64,000 nucleotides of DNA from Viridothelium virens (Eukaryota > Ascomycota > Dothideomycetes > Trypetheliales > Trypetheliaceae): the NCBI GenBank assembly GCA_010094025.1, contig ML991772.1, positions 806,001 to 870,000 on the forward strand, given 5' to 3'. The notes under the pieces were generated by a model. That model saw nothing but the letters and a program-made list of their open reading frames with translations. It did not search any database and had not been told where the DNA came from. Both the position numbers and the translations under genes were made by a program. The stretch's first letter is position 1. Each line of letters begins with the position of its first letter. Of this stretch, positions 36,091 through 46,393 are shown piece by piece.

Positions 36091-37598
36091 TGATCAATTA
36101 CCATCTCCTTGGAATTTTACGCCGAACAGTCGCCATCCATTTAGATCGGACCCAAGTAGGGCTGCATTGAAAGAAGAATGAGATCGGCGAACCAAATCCC
36201 GATCATCAAGCTCTCCGCGCTCTCCTTGAACAGCATTGGGACGAGGAGAGTTCAATGACACCATCGACGATACTTCACCAAAACAAGCGACAGAGAGTCA
36301 TTGCTGTGTCGCCAGTCCGCACGTCGTATTTCGGAACCAAGAATGGGAAAAGACTCTAGACCAAGCTCTCCAAACGCCGGAAGACAAGCGTCAACTCCTC
36401 CAACCTACATGGACCAAGGAAAAATCCGGACTGGCAACCTCATCTGAATCCTTGCAACCAAAGTCTTCGTCCAACCCGATCTCTCAAGAGTTACGTCGAA
36501 ATCCACCTCGTGAAAAACGACCAGACCCTGGCCAGCCCAAAGATACAGCCACAGAATGAAGCCGTTGTTCAGCCCAACCCAAATGAAGCTGAAGTTGAAG
36601 CCCCAATGATGAGTGGAGGGTTGCAAGCCACACCTCAGGAAGACCCAGCAAACGTGGCAAGCCTTCCTAAACGTCCGGACCGCCTACTCGACAACAATGA
36701 GCTCATCCAGAACATCATGTATCGCCTTGACAAGTTGACTCTCTGCGAGGAACAACTTGAACAAATCAGTCGGGCCCAAGCCAGTCAAGCAAACCACTCG
36801 CATCAAGAAGTGTGATATCAATCTAAACAATTTATTAAACCTTAGGGTCGGCGCCAGTACCGGAAATCGTACCGATCCCCAGCCGTACGGGTCGGAGCTC
36901 GTCTTCGAATCACCTGATCCTGATTTCATGAAACGCTGCCGATATGGTACACTTATGAGACGAAGGATATAGAACAAGGGTGGATGGCCTATGCTCACGA
37001 TGTGCAGGTAATCGTGATGATGAATGATGCTGGGAAGAGGCCGCGTGAAGTGGCCTTGTTTGAGACATGATCATGGAGGCCACTCGATCTATGTGTGGCC
37101 GGAAACGGGAGAGCGATGTCCCGTGGCGATGCTGCTCATACGATTATTCACAGTCTTCCATGGACTCTTAGCCATCATCATCAATTGTCTCACATTCTCA
37201 TTGTACGGCGATGACATATTGGTGGTGCGAAAAGATGAAGATCTGGATCCTATCCACTTGGCGGCACTATGTACCTTTGCGAAGGATCAGCTATCTCCTC
37301 GGTTGGCCGGGGTGACTTTCAGCCATGATTTGGAGAAGCCGATAACAATCATGTCTATTGCGCGGGGGAATTGGGGGCAATTCTTCGAAAACTACCGCAA
37401 AACAGCAACTCTAGATGGACTAATACGCGGCTTCTACGGAATACTTCAATGAGCTCTCGATGGAAAGAGAACTGCTAGTGTGGTGTAGTGCAGTGTGAAG
37501 GGAAGCTAGGGATATGATTGCGAGTACGCAGGAAGGAGGATTAAGTAATGGGTAGTCAGTTTCTCACTCAGTCATCATCAATAATTGTATCTAGTGAA

Positions 37599-37642
37599 GT
37601 TGTTCAGCACAACTAGATTGGGGAAAAGGACTCGATTGAACC
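37599..37642 (-). repeat. Right terminal inverted repeat (44 bp)
   Basis: It is the inverted copy of 35305-35348 with two transition differences. Confidence 0.8.
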
Positions 37643-37690
37643 TATCTAGGTGGCCTAAGGTGCAGGCTACTATATAGGCCTCCCTATGAA

Positions 37691-37734
37691 GGTTCAATCG
37701 AGTCCTTTTCTCCGGTCTATTTGTGCTGGACAAC
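37691..37734 (+). repeat. Third copy of the 44-bp terminal repeat
   Basis: It lies in the same orientation as the left repeat (7 differences) and inverted relative to the right repeat, 48 bp beyond it. With the right repeat it can form a 44-bp-arm hairpin. It suggests a second element or a solo end. Confidence 0.7.
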
Positions 37735-38336
37735 CTCAAATTAACGAGCCCATAGGCAAGGGGAAGTGTACCAAAGAGAAGAAACCTGGGTGATTGCTTC
37801 CGTGTTCAGCTATGATAACGCTATTTAAGTGACGGTCCTACGGATGACTCGACGTCGCAGTTTACTTCCAACCGACCACCTCATAGTTTACCAACCTTGC
37901 CCCAGCGAGACTCAGAGGCAGACCCAAAGTCGTGGAGGCAGCAGAAAAGGCATAGCATGTGGAGATTTGGACGTGTCCACAGGCGCGGGTTCGTGAGAAT
38001 GTATAATACAAAGCACTTAGCATGGTCGAACTCGGTCAAACTTGATAATGTAACACACGTCCATAGAGATGAATGCTCTTCTAACGGCAATTTTAACATG
38101 GTATGTCGGGTATCCATGGAAGTACCTCTACCTCCTTCTACCTAGTGGCCCTGTGAATCACGTGCAATCTGACCTAATATGGAATAGAGTTATGTAGGTA
38201 TACCTGCCTCAATAATTAGTGGTATGATACCTTGTGTCGAGGTGGTCACTGTGCCGTCCAACAACATTTTTGACTTTTCAGAATTTCAAGAAGCTGCTTG
38301 ATCACGCTACGTCTCAGCAGCCAGCCTTCCAAAGCC
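37735..38336. other. Intergenic region upstream of MTA phosphorylase
   Basis: These 602 bases separate the repeat cluster from the MTA phosphorylase gene and include its promoter. No coding sequence is supported. Confidence 0.5.
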
Positions 38337-39574
38337 ATGGAACCCAGCATCACCACGGACTACGATGGTAGTGGTAAGCATTTTTCATTTCCCTCTTCTC
38401 TTCCTGCTGCGTCTTCAAGCATTCCAAACAATTGTTGTTTTTCCAAATCATAAAGACATGCAATTCTGAATTTCCTTTTCCTTTCCTCTCTTTATAATAA
38501 AAAAACCACCTCCTCTCAAATCCCAACTCCACCACTTCCCCCTCATTCTCCCCACCTCCCCCAAATCTCCAAACCAAATTCTCACCCTCCCCACCAGCCG
38601 GCCCCATCCGCATCGCCGTCATCGGCGGCACCGGCCTGCAATCCCTCCCCGGCTTCCACCCCCTCACCACTCTGCGCCCTTCCACCCCATGGGGCCCTCC
38701 CTCATCCCCCATCACCATCCTCTCGCACCCCTCCCCCACCAGCGGCCGCGCGATCCCCATCGCCTTCCTCTCGCGACACGGGCTCCACCACGAGCTGGCA
38801 CCACACGAGGTGCCATCGCGAGCCAACATCGCGGCGTTGCGCGCGCTGGGGGCCCGCGCGATCGTGGCGTTTTCGGCTGTCGGCAGTCTGCGCGAGGAGC
38901 TGAAGCCGCGGGATTTCTTGGTGCCCGACCAGATTGTGGATCGGACGAAGGGAGTGCGTCCGTTTACGTTTTTTGAGGGCGGGATGGTGGGGCATGTGGG
39001 GTTTGCGGAGCCGTTTGATGGGGTATTGGGAGCGGTGGTCAGGAGGTGTGGGGAGAGTTTGGTGGGGGACGGGGTGAGGTTGCATGAGGAGGGGACGTTG
39101 GTTTGTATGGGTATGTAGGGGGTCTTGATTGCTTGGTGGTGGTTGGGTTGGGTGTGGCTGACGTGTATCGCAGAGGGACCACAGTTTTCGACGCGCGCGG
39201 AGTCGAATATGTATCGTGCTTGGGGTGGCACCGCGATCAATATGTCGGCGCTGCCGGAAGCGAAGCTGGCGAAAGAGGCTGAGATAGCGTATCAGATGAT
39301 ATGCATGTCTACAGACTACGATTGCTGGAGGGGGACAGAGGAGTCAGTCACGGTTGAGATGGTCATGGGCAACATGAAAGCTAACTCCGAGAACGCGAGA
39401 CGCTTTGTTGGTGCAGTGTTGGATGAGCTGAGCAAAGAGGAGCATGCTGACCTGGTTGAAGCAAAGCATTTGGAAGGTATGATAAAGGGCGCCGGGGCAA
39501 TTACTGCACCAGCAGGGAGAAGCAAGGAAGCATTAGAGAAGTTGAACTGGCTATTTCCTGGGTATTTCCAATGA
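38337..39574 (+). CDS. MEU1: S-methyl-5'-thioadenosine phosphorylase
   Basis: Three exons, 38337-38373, 38598-39110 and 39174-39574, give 316 residues. Intron 1 is 224 bp, unusually long here; intron 2 is 63 bp. The enzyme cleaves methylthioadenosine with phosphate in the methionine salvage pathway. Signatures are present: IAVIGGTGL, SRHG--H, NIAALRALGA, FSAVGSLREELKPRDF, EGPQFSTRAES, MSALPEAKLAKEAE and TDYDCW. The TDYDCW and MSALPEA forms fit MTA phosphorylase. Exon joins restore the conserved residues exactly (ALVCM|EGPQF-like join). Exon 2 switches from C-rich to G-rich near 38840, and both introns follow the same pattern. It is convergent with the HSP31-like gene. Confidence 0.95.
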
Positions 39575-39645
39575 GCGTCCTGCATAGCCTACATATTTAT
39601 TCCACCTCCTTCTTTTGTTCGATCATAGATACGAGATAGATACAT

Positions 39646-40436
39646 TCATACCCCAATTGCCTTTGCAATCGCCTCGCCCACACCTGTGGCACTTGCCGGA
39701 TTCTGTCCGCTTATCAATTTGCCATCAACGGCGACCTTCTCGCCCCAAGGCTCAGCCGCCTTAACGAAATTACCCCCGCTCGCCTTGTTGAGCCCATCCT
39801 CAGGCACGAACGGTACTGCATCCGTAAGACCGACCTGTGTCTCCTCGGCGGTTGAGAAGCCGGTTACAGTCTTGCCCTGCAGTAGACCGGATCCATCGCT
39901 TAGCTTGACATTGACAAATACCGCAGGGCCATGGCAGACAGCAGACACGACCTTGCCAGCTTCCCAGAATTCGCGGATCAGTTGTTGAGATGTGGGATTA
40001 TCAACGAGATCAAACATTGCTACATGACAAATATCAGCACCCACTACCCTTTCAAGTTCGAGAAAAATTTATTCAAGTTTTGAGTTTATTTGGAAGTAGG
40101 CTTTTGAACGAGGGGGCACTTACGCCCATGGCCGCCAACATAGAATATGGCATCATAGTCTTTTGCCTTTCCCACAAATTCGTCTAGTCGATGTGTGTCC
40201 TTCCATACACTCTGCTTGGTGTTCAAGAAGTTCACGCTCACGTCGTCCTTGAACATCTCGACCGAGGCCGGATCGAGCGGCGCCTCACCACCCTTAGGTG
40301 ATGCCACGATAATTTCGGTCTTTGGCTCAAGCACGTGATAAGGATGGGCCAACTCAGGAAGATACCACCCCGTGGGCTTATCGAGATTGCCCAGCTTGTT
40401 GTGAGAAGTTAGAACGAAGAGGACTTTTGGTGCCAT
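39646..40436 (-). CDS. HSP31: DJ-1/PfpI family protein, HSP31-like glyoxalase
   Basis: Two exons, 40124-40436 and 39646-40019, with a 104-bp intron, give 228 residues. The intron join restores GGHGPMFDL, a conserved family block. The nucleophile elbow SAVCHGPA holds Cys133 next to His134. The N-terminal PTGWYLPELAHPY block fits the HSP31 class III DJ-1 group. These enzymes convert methylglyoxal to lactate without glutathione and act in stress resistance in the cytosol. The C-terminal WGEKVAVDGKLISGQNPASA block is also typical. The stop is 71 bp from that of MEU1 on the opposite strand. Confidence 0.92.
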
Positions 40437-41316
40437 TGTTATGATGGGTTCTCCGAGTAGATTTGATGGAGTACGGCTTGTTTAGTTGTGGCAGAGGGCA
40501 AAACTCTACTTTTTCAATACTGGGAAGGCTAAGATATTTCTAACACAGCTGCAGCTTGAAAGACGGAGACAAAATCTTGGAGGAAGTTAGGTCCGCGATC
40601 AAGCTTGGTCACGCCAAGATGAAAATTATTCAGTATTGACATAATTTGGGGACATGACAAATGCCATAAGTGGGGTAGAGTAGTCGGAGTTACAACCGAG
40701 TCGACGTAGCTTAGAGGCACAGTCAGGGTTAACATTCGCTACTCACGGATCATCGGGGCAAAGAAGAGTTAGAAGCAGAAGTTGAAGTAGTTGAGTTGAG
40801 ACTTGGAATGACCGCGTACTTGGGAATTTGACAAATGCCTTCGCCTTCCCTATCTTATCTTCGCCCTGCAGGACAAGTATCAAATCGTTGCAATGCGTAT
40901 GCGAGAAATGCGATCCGTCCAAATCTGGAGCTGCCTGTCTCAAGGTGGAGCGTGACTTGTGCCTGGCAATGTTGCGAAATCAAGAGCTTCTTTAAACCAT
41001 GGCAGGTCTCCATCATGGTGACAGACTACAGCCTGGCAATATTCTGCAAAAACGGGGGTTTCGAGGAAATCATAGGTCTGTGTTGTAGAAACACGCTGCG
41101 ACGGCACCTTGTATCTCTATCTGATCACCTTGGTTGAATCTTTGTGGCGTCTTCAGCGTCTAGCACGTAGCACGAATTGAAAGACGACCGATATGCCGAG
41201 CCAAGAATGCAGAGATGGATATCTATTCCATGATGCCTTGAATCTTCAGACGGTGGACAGATATTCGAGATACAATCCAAATACCAACAGCAAACGAACT
41301 TTGCCTTTATGATTTC
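40437..41316. other. Intergenic region
   Basis: These 880 bases lie upstream of the HSP31-like gene and downstream of the next minus-strand gene. Frames of 66-100 codons have no domain and no splice context. Confidence 0.5.
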
Positions 41317-42822
41317 TCATTCGTCGTATTGCGGAGAGCTTGGAGGTGGGGGTAAACTGAACTCCATCAAGCTCTCGGGTAGTAGCTGACTGAGCGTGAT
41401 CGCCCCTTGCTGAGTCACCTTCGATCCAGTGGATATTGGCGAGCTCGCTACATAGATGGGGGATTCGCGTAATCTTGGAAGATTGGGGGATGATGATGCC
41501 ACAGGTGGTAAGCTTGAGAGGTGTCTCGAATTTGATGAGTGTGGATCCTGAGTCACATCCACCGTCGAGACTTGCGATTGTCGAACCTCCTGAGGAGATC
41601 TGTGGTCAATCTCTCCTTCATTTTGACCGTCTGTAGCTCCGCCTGGATGTTTTGTAGTGCAATGTCCATCATTTTGCGGTTGCTCCAATCCCTGACATTG
41701 CGGCTGCGTGAAAAAGAGGAGTTCACGATTAATTTGTGAGGAGATCTCTTCAGAATCGGTACGCAATCTCGGCAACTCCTGTGACTCATCCCATACCATG
41801 GCAGCCTCATGGACCCCCAGCCCTTGTCTGCTTGTAGGCTCATTAAATGTCGTCGCTTCTTCTTCTTCTTCGTCGTCGTCGTCCGGACTGTCTGCCTCCG
41901 AGTCATATATCAATCGTGAAGCAAAGGTATTCTTCTTGCGCGGGCTGGGCGTTGCATCTGGAGGGGGTTTAAGGCTTTTCGCCGTTGAAGGAAGCTTTTC
42001 AAGTGGACTCTCTGGAGGATGGACGATCACAGACCTCCTATTGGAACTGAGTTCCGTTAGAGGCGATCGAGTTACCGATCTCAGGAATCGAGTCTTCGAA
42101 TGACGTGTACTTCGAGTAGAGAATGGAGTTGGCTCCGGGGTCTGAGATGATGGGACTGTCTGAGCTCGCACAGTCTTTGGAGTGGATGGATCTTGTAGAG
42201 CCGGACGACTGAAGCCTTCATTGCTGCGCCTTGATGTGTGATGTTGAAGCGATCTGTTCTCGGTCATCGACGATGCTGAACTAGCGTGTATCCCTTGCCG
42301 AGATCGATTTGATATAGTCTCTGCAGGTTTATCGCTCTTGGAGTAGGCTGGATGATAGGAGCCGTTCACCGCAGGCGATGGTGATTTTCCTTCCTCCTCT
42401 TCTAGCCGGTACTCTTCTTCGTCCCGACCGAGCGTTGGGCGAGGCGTCCAATCTATTTGAGTCAAAGTTTGCTGTCGTTTGTTGGAAACAGCAAGGCTCC
42501 CTCGTTTTCTTTTTCTGGGATTTTTGGGGACAAAATCGTCGTCCTGGTAGTCATCACTCTCCTCCTCATGCTCGTCCTCCTCCATTTCCTTTCCAGTCAT
42601 TTTCTCGTCCTCGTCCTGGCTATTTTCGTCATGACTTAGGTGGGAAACGTGCACAAAGTCGAGTTGTGTGAGTGTGTTCTGGCTCTCACCGACGGCACGT
42701 GAAGACTTGGAACTTGGATTCTCGGTGTTCCGCTGCCGAGATTTCGCCTTCGTTGAACGTTTTCCTGGTCCTTTTCTCGATGGCGCTTTATTTGAAATCT
42801 TCGAGCGCGCCATATCTGGCAA
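41317..42822 (-). CDS. Uncharacterised nuclear-type disordered protein with TLTQ motifs
   Basis: A single exon gives 501 residues; a second Met at residue 4 (MARSKISN, 42813) is an equally good start. I do not recognise a family. The protein is largely disordered, with a basic N-terminus and an acidic block (about residues 65-97). It also has a bipartite-like basic cluster PRKRKRG, a poly-Asp/Glu tract (about 318-326), and many SP/TP sites. A short motif occurs twice: QNTLTQLDFV (about 48-57) and QQTLTQIDW (about 117-125). The gene is divergent from RAD4 across 403 bp. Nuclear location is inferred from composition; function is unknown. Confidence 0.75.
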   Translation of the reverse strand: MPDMARSKISNKAPSRKGPGKRSTKAKSRQRNTENPSSKSSRAVGESQNTLTQLDFVHVSHLSHDENSQDEDEKMTGKEMEEDEHEEESDDYQDDDFVPKNPRKRKRGSLAVSNKRQQTLTQIDWTPRPTLGRDEEEYRLEEEEGKSPSPAVNGSYHPAYSKSDKPAETISNRSRQGIHASSASSMTENRSLQHHTSRRSNEGFSRPALQDPSTPKTVRAQTVPSSQTPEPTPFSTRSTRHSKTRFLRSVTRSPLTELSSNRRSVIVHPPESPLEKLPSTAKSLKPPPDATPSPRKKNTFASRLIYDSEADSPDDDDEEEEEATTFNEPTSRQGLGVHEAAMVWDESQELPRLRTDSEEISSQINRELLFFTQPQCQGLEQPQNDGHCTTKHPGGATDGQNEGEIDHRSPQEVRQSQVSTVDVTQDPHSSNSRHLSSLPPVASSSPNLPRLRESPIYVASSPISTGSKVTQQGAITLSQLLPESLMEFSLPPPPSSPQYDE

Positions 42823-43225
42823 AAAAAAGACGATGTGGCGATGCTCGCTGGTCGAGGGATTGTGTTGCCGTCTCGTCTCTCATTGAGGGAGACGCGACGA
42901 GACGCGCCGCAAGCGGGAATCCTGGCCTATGACCTCATCGGATTTTGCCGAAATCACGCACCTCTTTCTCAGCGAATCCATTACCTTGTGGCATATACAC
43001 ACTACTACAGTTGATCTCACCAACCCTCAGTCTTGGATGCGCTGTCAACGATCAAGTCAAAGAGATCGAGATGTGTCCGCTTCAAGGACTTCGACAGTCC
43101 TTCGTCACTGAGTGGGCCCGCCACATTGAACACCCCACCCCTCCAACACCATCTCTGTATCATTTATCGCCGGCGTCAGTTATATCAGAACTACCTGTGG
43201 GACGACTCTATCCACCCTTCACGAT
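42823..43225. promoter_or_regulatory. Shared divergent promoter region of the TLTQ protein and RAD4
   Basis: These 403 bases separate the two start codons. It may contain 5' untranslated sequence of RAD4. Short overlapping plus-strand frames here have no domain. Confidence 0.5.
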
Positions 43226-46200
43226 ATGATGAGAGCCTCTAGGACTGGTGCGCTGAAGCCCGTGAAAGGTCGGCTGGAGAAACTAGACGAGCGGAGAAGC
43301 CCCAGTCCAACAGACATCTACAACGAGCTCTTGGTTGAAGCTGCTGCTGCTACTTCAAACCAAGCGCCAGAGCGACCACTCAAAAGACGCAAAGTATGGA
43401 AGCCTGGACCCTCCACATTGGCAGCAAGCTCACCCGCTTCAAGCCACGCTGCGTCCGAAACGACCGTAGAAAAGCAAGCTGAGATCCAAACCGTCTTCAC
43501 GGAAACGGAACAGTCTGAAGAGGATGATTTTGAATGGGAAGACGTTACTCTGCAGCAAGAGAATCTCGCATCGTCCGACGAAGTAGAGGTGGGACCTATT
43601 CCTGAAGGCATTACATTAAAATTTGAAGAGGACAAGCCAGGCAAAGCTAAGTCGAAGAGGAAAGCGCCAGGCGTACATTTGGATAAAAGCACGAGAATAC
43701 AGGTCCACAAAGCTCATATCATCAGTCTTCTCATGCATGCGTTCATTCGCAACGCGTGGTGCAACGATCACGAAGTGCAGGGGACGATGAAGCGCTTAGT
43801 TCCATCTAAAGTCCGATCATCACTAAAGCCTGACTCGGGTATATCCCAGTTCAACAAAGACAAACACTTCAAAGAAGGTCTCAACGATTTGAAGGATATC
43901 TGGAGAATAAATTTCAAACACATTAAGCAGGGCATCAGACCGCCTTCGTGGTTATCCTATGTAAAACCTGCAAGGTTTCGGCTTCCACGAGATACGGAGA
44001 GACTTGTTGATATCCAAGACTTTCGAAATGCTGCCAAATCCCTTGAAGGCTCTCAGGATAGTGGTGTGCAGCTTCTGTGTGCTGCTCTTCGTGCCCTTGG
44101 TGTGGAAACTCGTCTGGTCTGCTCTCTCCAGCCTCTCAGTTTTATCGCATCTTCAAAAGACTTCTGTCATGATGATGATGTCAATCATTCGAAAGATGGT
44201 ACTGAAAATACTGTCGTCAGCGATAATGAGAACTCAACAGGGATCCCAGTAACCAGCCCAAATTCCTTACCTCACCCAAGAAAACGCCGTATCGGGCAAC
44301 CAAGCTTTGGCGTAGATAAATCAGGTCCCCCTCCTGAGGCAATCAGAAAACGTACCTACAAAACAAGATTCCCAGTATACTGGGTAGAAGCCTTCAACAC
44401 TGCTCTTCAGAAATGGACTCCGATAGAACCATTCAGTACAAATACTGTTGGCAAGCCCTCAAAGCTTGAACCACCAGCCAATCAGTCGAGTGGTGGCGTC
44501 CGTATGGTGTATGTGATTGCTTTTGAGGAGGATGGTGTCGCCAAAGACGTTACGAAGCGCTATGCGTCGGCATACAACGCTAAGACAAGAAGAGAGCGTA
44601 TAGAGAGTACTGAGGATGGTGAGAGGTGGTTCAAGAAAGCTATGCGGATTTTTCGAAGACGGGGTGAAGCTTTCACTGACAGAGATCAGATTGAGACGGC
44701 AGAACTCGCGAAGAAAGAAGCACAAGAAGGCATGCCACGAGCGATCCAAGATTTCAAAGATCATCCATTATATGCCCTCGAGCGTCACTTGAAGCGAAAC
44801 GAGGTCATTCATCCAAAGAGGGAGGTTGGCAAGGTCGGTGCTACAGGCAAAGCAGCGAAGCTAGAACCAGTCTATCGCCGCGTAGATGTTAAGGTCGCTA
44901 GAAGCGCAGATAAGTGGTATCGGCTCGGCCGTGAAATCATGGCAGGCGAACAACCGCTAAAGCACCTACCGCCAACGAAAATTTCCCGTGGCCTCTATAC
45001 GAATGACGACATCGACGCAGATGCGATTGATGATAGTAATGCAGGCACACCGCTCTATGCGTCTTTTCAGACTCAAGTCTACACGCCTCCTCCTTGCGTA
45101 CGCGGTCGCGTTCCGAAAAATGCTTTCGGTAATATCGATTTGTATGTCCCATCCATGGTGCCTCCCGGTGGCACGCACATACGACACTTGGAGGCTTCCC
45201 GTGCGGCGAAGCTCATGGATATTGACTACGCCGACGCTGTTACTGGCTTCGAGTTCAAAGGCCGCCGTGGCACTGCCGTGACCCAAGGAATTGTGGTGGC
45301 TGAGGAGTATGCAGCAGCGGTCGAGGCTGTGCTGGAAAGTATGGAGTATGCACGAGAACAAAGTGAGGAGGATGCCAGGTCATTGTTGGCATTGCGCACG
45401 TGGAAGAAGTTCTTGGTCGGCTTGCGAGTTCTGCAACGAGTTAACGAATATGAGATTGAAGGAGAACAAGGCCCCCTCGTACGGGCAGAAGACGATACTG
45501 GAACCCAGGACGAATATACTGATGAGCCAATCAGCCAAGGTGGCGGCTTCTTCCCTGATGCAGAACAAAGTGTCGCAGTGCCTACAGCTAGGCAAAGTCG
45601 CAGGAGGCTTGTTGATGAGTCGGAAGCTGAGGAAGACATTGGTGATGAGTCTGACTGGCAGCATGATTCTGGTGCCAAGGACCAGGGGCGCTTTGCACAT
45701 GATGACGTCGATTTTCAGCGTCACGGTACAGATCCTGAAGAAGGTGGAGGATTCTTGGTCGAGGATGGTGAAGGAGCAGGATTTCTTCCTGCAGAGTCCA
45801 AATTTCGAGATGCCAGAAATGAAAGCCCAGCGGAACACAAGTCAGATGCGCTATCAGATGATTTCGGTGCATCTGCGTCTTTGGATGGCGGTGGTTTTAT
45901 CCCAAACGACGAGGAGTCTACTAATTCCCAATCAGAATCCCGTCTGGAAGAAACATACTCGGAGACAGAGCCAGTGGATCAAGATGATGTTATCAGTGGT
46001 ACCAATCGGGTTCCTTACGACAGGCCTGATCCTTCCCATGCAGATGATCTCGAGATTCAACTTGCGCTTGCCAAGAGTATGGAGAAGCAACCTGGAGAGA
46101 ATCAGTCTTCAGAATCTTCTACAAAACAGTTCAAGCACCGCCATGCAACTCACGAATCTCTTGCACAATGGGAAGCGCCTGCTTTGGACGGGCTGACTGA

Positions 46201-46393
46201 ACACGAACGTCAAACTGGTAGCATACCATCGGCAGCTGATACCAAGGCTTCGTTGGAATCTCCCACGGCTTTCGAAGATCTTGATACTTCCGGCCAAGTG
46301 GAAGAATTATCTAACGACGACGATCGAGGTTCCCTTCTCTCTCACGATCCTGAAGACGAAGAAGCTGAGCCGGACTGGCTCACTGAGATATGA
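43226..46393 (+). CDS. RAD4: DNA damage recognition protein Rad4/XPC
   Basis: One uninterrupted exon gives 1,055 residues. The protein recognises helix-distorting lesions in nucleotide excision repair with Rad23. The transglutaminase-like core is visible (SGVQLLCAALRALGVETRLV; FPVYWVEAFNTALQKWTPIEPF). The three beta-hairpin domains follow: BHD1 (FKDHPLYALERHLKRNEVIHPK), BHD2 (EPVYRRVDVKVARSADKWYRLG) and BHD3 (NIDLYVPSMVPPGGTHI; GFEFKGRRGTAVTQGIVVAEE). The C-terminal third is acidic and disordered. It carries repeated GGGF-(acidic) motifs and a UIM-like segment (DLEIQLALAKSME, about 46045-46085). The start at 43226 gives a basic N-terminus; an upstream exon cannot be excluded. Confidence 0.93.
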   Translation: MMRASRTGALKPVKGRLEKLDERRSPSPTDIYNELLVEAAAATSNQAPERPLKRRKVWKPGPSTLAASSPASSHAASETTVEKQAEIQTVFTETEQSEEDDFEWEDVTLQQENLASSDEVEVGPIPEGITLKFEEDKPGKAKSKRKAPGVHLDKSTRIQVHKAHIISLLMHAFIRNAWCNDHEVQGTMKRLVPSKVRSSLKPDSGISQFNKDKHFKEGLNDLKDIWRINFKHIKQGIRPPSWLSYVKPARFRLPRDTERLVDIQDFRNAAKSLEGSQDSGVQLLCAALRALGVETRLVCSLQPLSFIASSKDFCHDDDVNHSKDGTENTVVSDNENSTGIPVTSPNSLPHPRKRRIGQPSFGVDKSGPPPEAIRKRTYKTRFPVYWVEAFNTALQKWTPIEPFSTNTVGKPSKLEPPANQSSGGVRMVYVIAFEEDGVAKDVTKRYASAYNAKTRRERIESTEDGERWFKKAMRIFRRRGEAFTDRDQIETAELAKKEAQEGMPRAIQDFKDHPLYALERHLKRNEVIHPKREVGKVGATGKAAKLEPVYRRVDVKVARSADKWYRLGREIMAGEQPLKHLPPTKISRGLYTNDDIDADAIDDSNAGTPLYASFQTQVYTPPPCVRGRVPKNAFGNIDLYVPSMVPPGGTHIRHLEASRAAKLMDIDYADAVTGFEFKGRRGTAVTQGIVVAEEYAAAVEAVLESMEYAREQSEEDARSLLALRTWKKFLVGLRVLQRVNEYEIEGEQGPLVRAEDDTGTQDEYTDEPISQGGGFFPDAEQSVAVPTARQSRRRLVDESEAEEDIGDESDWQHDSGAKDQGRFAHDDVDFQRHGTDPEEGGGFLVEDGEGAGFLPAESKFRDARNESPAEHKSDALSDDFGASASLDGGGFIPNDEESTNSQSESRLEETYSETEPVDQDDVISGTNRVPYDRPDPSHADDLEIQLALAKSMEKQPGENQSSESSTKQFKHRHATHESLAQWEAPALDGLTEHERQTGSIPSAADTKASLESPTAFEDLDTSGQVEELSNDDDRGSLLSHDPEDEEAEPDWLTEI

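Larger units (their letters stand above)
35305..37642. mobile_element. 2.3-kb element with 44-bp terminal inverted repeats
   Basis: The left end (35305-35348, starting GGTTCAGTCGAGTTC) and the right end (37599-37642) are inverted copies with 42 of 44 bases matching. The interior holds a fragment of an SNF2-like or other P-loop ATPase (35657-36090) and several short frames (36236-36559 and 37024-37452, +) without recognisable domains. I could not find an intact transposase, nor a clear target-site duplication in the flanks. It is most likely a non-autonomous or decayed DNA element. A divergent pair of a dispersed repeat is the main alternative. Confidence 0.55.

Noticed and set aside
37024-37452. 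142-codon plus-strand frame within the inverted-repeat element
   Set aside because: No transposase or other domain is recognisable; a relic is possible, but a gene call is not supported.
30683-38336. RIP-mutated repeat block
   Set aside because: The region is gene-poor, but it is not strongly AT-rich and shows no TpA-heavy decay.
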